A stretch of 6,595 bases of DNA, from contig DAOUWY010000108.1 in NCBI GenBank assembly GCA_030666885.1, positions 1-6,595 on the forward strand. Reading direction: 5' to 3'. The position numbers and the translations under genes are program-made. The notes below the pieces were generated by a model, which saw nothing but the letters and a program-made list of their open reading frames with translations, had not been told where the DNA came from and did not search any database. Within the stretch, counting starts at the first letter, position 1. Each line of letters opens with the position of its first letter. The DNA comes from Methanosarcinales archaeon (GTDB lineage: Archaea > Halobacteriota > Methanosarcinia > Methanosarcinales > Methanocomedenaceae). Positions 6,069-6,595 of the stretch are shown piece after piece.

Positions 6069-6320
6069 ATGGATAAGTACCGGAAGGCAATTTTAGGAAA
6101 ATTATATCGCCACAGGTATATCGGCGGCAGACATACAAGTATAGATAATGTTCCTAAAGGTTTTCCAAAGAGTGAAACCAGAAATATTGAGAAGGCATTG
6201 AAATCATTGATTAAGGAAGATTACATACTTAAAAAACCAACTTCTTACGGGACTGAAATTTGTCTTAATCCACGTAAGATCAAGGAAATCAGGAAAATCA
6301 TTAATCCCACTGATGACTGA
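6069..6320 (+). CDS. Small winged-helix-like protein (83 aa)
   Basis: A short basic protein that I take to be a conserved archaeal winged-helix type, though I cannot name the family. An N-terminal helix, MDKYRKAILGKLYRHR (1-16), precedes the turn YIGGRHTSIDNVPKGFP (17-33), which is rich in His/Gly and resembles a nucleic-acid contact loop. A recognition-like helix pair ETRNIEKALKSLIKEDYI (36-53) and a wing KKPTSYGTEICLNP (55-68) follow, then KIKEIRKII (70-78). The charge is strongly positive. The gene has its own TATA box and no ribosome site. It is head-to-head with the regulator at 5913. It could be a DNA-binding accessory protein or transcription factor; no partner is shown. Being short, it lies just above the range where coding status is doubtful, but the ordered fold pattern supports a real gene. 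Confidence 0.7.
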   Translation: MDKYRKAILGKLYRHRYIGGRHTSIDNVPKGFPKSETRNIEKALKSLIKEDYILKKPTSYGTEICLNPRKIKEIRKIINPTDD

Positions 6321-6335
6321 TAAGTAGCACTGCCA

Positions 6336-6449
6336 ATGAAATTAACAGTGGCTAACAGTGGCGAGCCGCTTGAGAGATGTGCAGCCATCGAGGCCGTGCC
6401 TACAGTGCTGGCGGCGCTGGTGGGGGAGCGAGGGGGGAATAAAAGTTAA
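6336..6449 (+). pseudogene. Decayed copy of the DUF531 gene 3' end
   Basis: From GGC 6360 to TAA 6449 the frame codes GEPLERCAAIEAVPTVLAAL followed by VGE. It aligns without gaps to the C-terminus of the DUF531 protein (residues 151-173): 17 of 23 residues and, by hand count, 54 of 69 bases agree. An in-frame ATG at 6336 would give a 37-residue peptide with an unrelated N-terminus (MKLTVANS). The first 150 residues of DUF531 are missing, including the glycine-rich SPOUT turn, so it cannot be a working enzyme. The conserved reading frame and stop suggest it came from a real gene end. It could be a duplication remnant or a displaced 3' end left by insertion. Confidence 0.8.
6343..6362 (+). repeat. 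Perfect tandem 10-bp repeat at the edge of the DUF531 fragment
   Basis: TAACAGTGGC occurs twice in direct succession (6343-6352 and 6353-6362). The second copy ends where homology to the DUF531 gene becomes clear. Upstream, AGCACTG at 6326-6332 can also pair with CAGTGGCT at 6346-6353 with one bulged G. That weak hairpin might end the 6069 transcript. Confidence 0.7.
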
Positions 6450-6481
6450 ATAAGATTCATTCTTTTTGAAATTTAGAAAAG

Positions 6482-6489
6482 TATTATAA
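6482..6489 (+). promoter_or_regulatory. TATA-like element before the partial ATPase gene
   Basis: TATTATAA (6482-6489) lies about 32 bases before ATG 6518 and would give a leader of only a few bases. AGGAT at 6508-6512 could be a weak ribosome site if transcription starts slightly earlier. The surroundings are strongly AT-rich, so confidence is limited. Confidence 0.35.
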
Positions 6490-6517
6490 ACTAATTAACT
6501 TATCATTAGGATAATAA

Positions 6518-6595
6518 ATGATAACTAAATTAAAAATAAAAAATTATAAGAGCATAGGAGAAGATTTGCCTGCTCTTCAATTGAAACCTCTTACA
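6518..6595 (+). CDS. N-terminus of an AAA/SMC-like ATPase (partial)
   Basis: The first 26 codons of a gene that continues past the window. ITKLKIKNYKSIGE (2-15) followed by LPALQLKPLT (17-26) is the characteristic opening of ABC/SMC-type ATPases of the AAA_15/AAA_21 and OLD-like groups. In these a first strand and the Asn-Tyr/Phe-Lys-Ser turn lead to a Walker A loop some ten residues further on. The Walker A itself is outside the window. Such proteins are frequent in defence, toxin-antitoxin and DNA-repair settings, but which type this is cannot be told. The start is set by the ATG at 6518, AGGAT five bases upstream and a possible TATA box. The composition is AT-rich, like the DUF4143 gene at the left edge. 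Confidence 0.72.
   Translation, partial: MITKLKIKNYKSIGEDLPALQLKPLT

Noticed and set aside
6450..6517. Further coding sequence or repeat between the fragment and the partial ATPase
   Set aside because: The stretch is simple AT-rich sequence; apart from the TATA-like element I see nothing structured in it.
1..6595. CRISPR array, tRNA or rRNA gene, insertion sequence or transposase
   Set aside because: I found no regularly spaced direct repeats, no cloverleaf-like sequence and no transposase or integrase motifs on either strand by reading.

Overview
The window looks like a chromosomal segment of a euryarchaeon, probably from the methanogen/ANME (Methanosarcinales-like) lineages. The evidence is TATA-type promoters with short or absent leaders mixed with GGAGG/GGTGAT ribosome sites, a DUF531-type protein (a family I know only from archaea), a cysteine-tailed GNAT of the archaeal ArgA-like type, and an archaeal stomatin operon. 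The lineage call is inference; no rRNA or tRNA is present.

Layout: (1) 36-1526, a very AT-rich AAA/DUF4143 ATPase with its own promoter, probably an accessory gene. (2) 1555-2541, minus strand, a membrane-anchored alpha/beta hydrolase converging on it. (3) 2542-2844, a 303-base divergent control region with promoter-like elements for both sides and an 11-bp-arm dyad just upstream of the rightward TATA box. (4) 2845-4519, a stomatin operon: short NfeD-like protein plus a slipin/SPFH protein with five perfect 11-residue repeats and a long charged tail, closed by a GC hairpin and T-rich tract. (5) 4596-5559, a translationally coupled pair: GNAT acetyltransferase and a DUF531 protein with SPOUT-methyltransferase-like C-terminal motifs. 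(6) 5560-6320, two small divergent winged-helix proteins sharing a 155-base control region with dyads. (7) 6336-6449, a decayed second copy of the 3' end of the DUF531 gene, preceded by a perfect tandem 10-mer. (8) 6518-6595, the first 26 codons of an AAA/SMC-like ATPase that runs off the window.

The NfeD/slipin pair should act together at the membrane, with NfeD's soluble OB domain and the slipin scaffold forming a microdomain. The usual NfeD-fused serine protease is missing; the divergent membrane-anchored hydrolase is the only other membrane enzyme here, and any link to it is speculation. The most unusual feature is the DUF531 3'-end duplication bracketing the two winged-helix genes. It could be an old attachment-site-like scar or the remnant of a tandem duplication.
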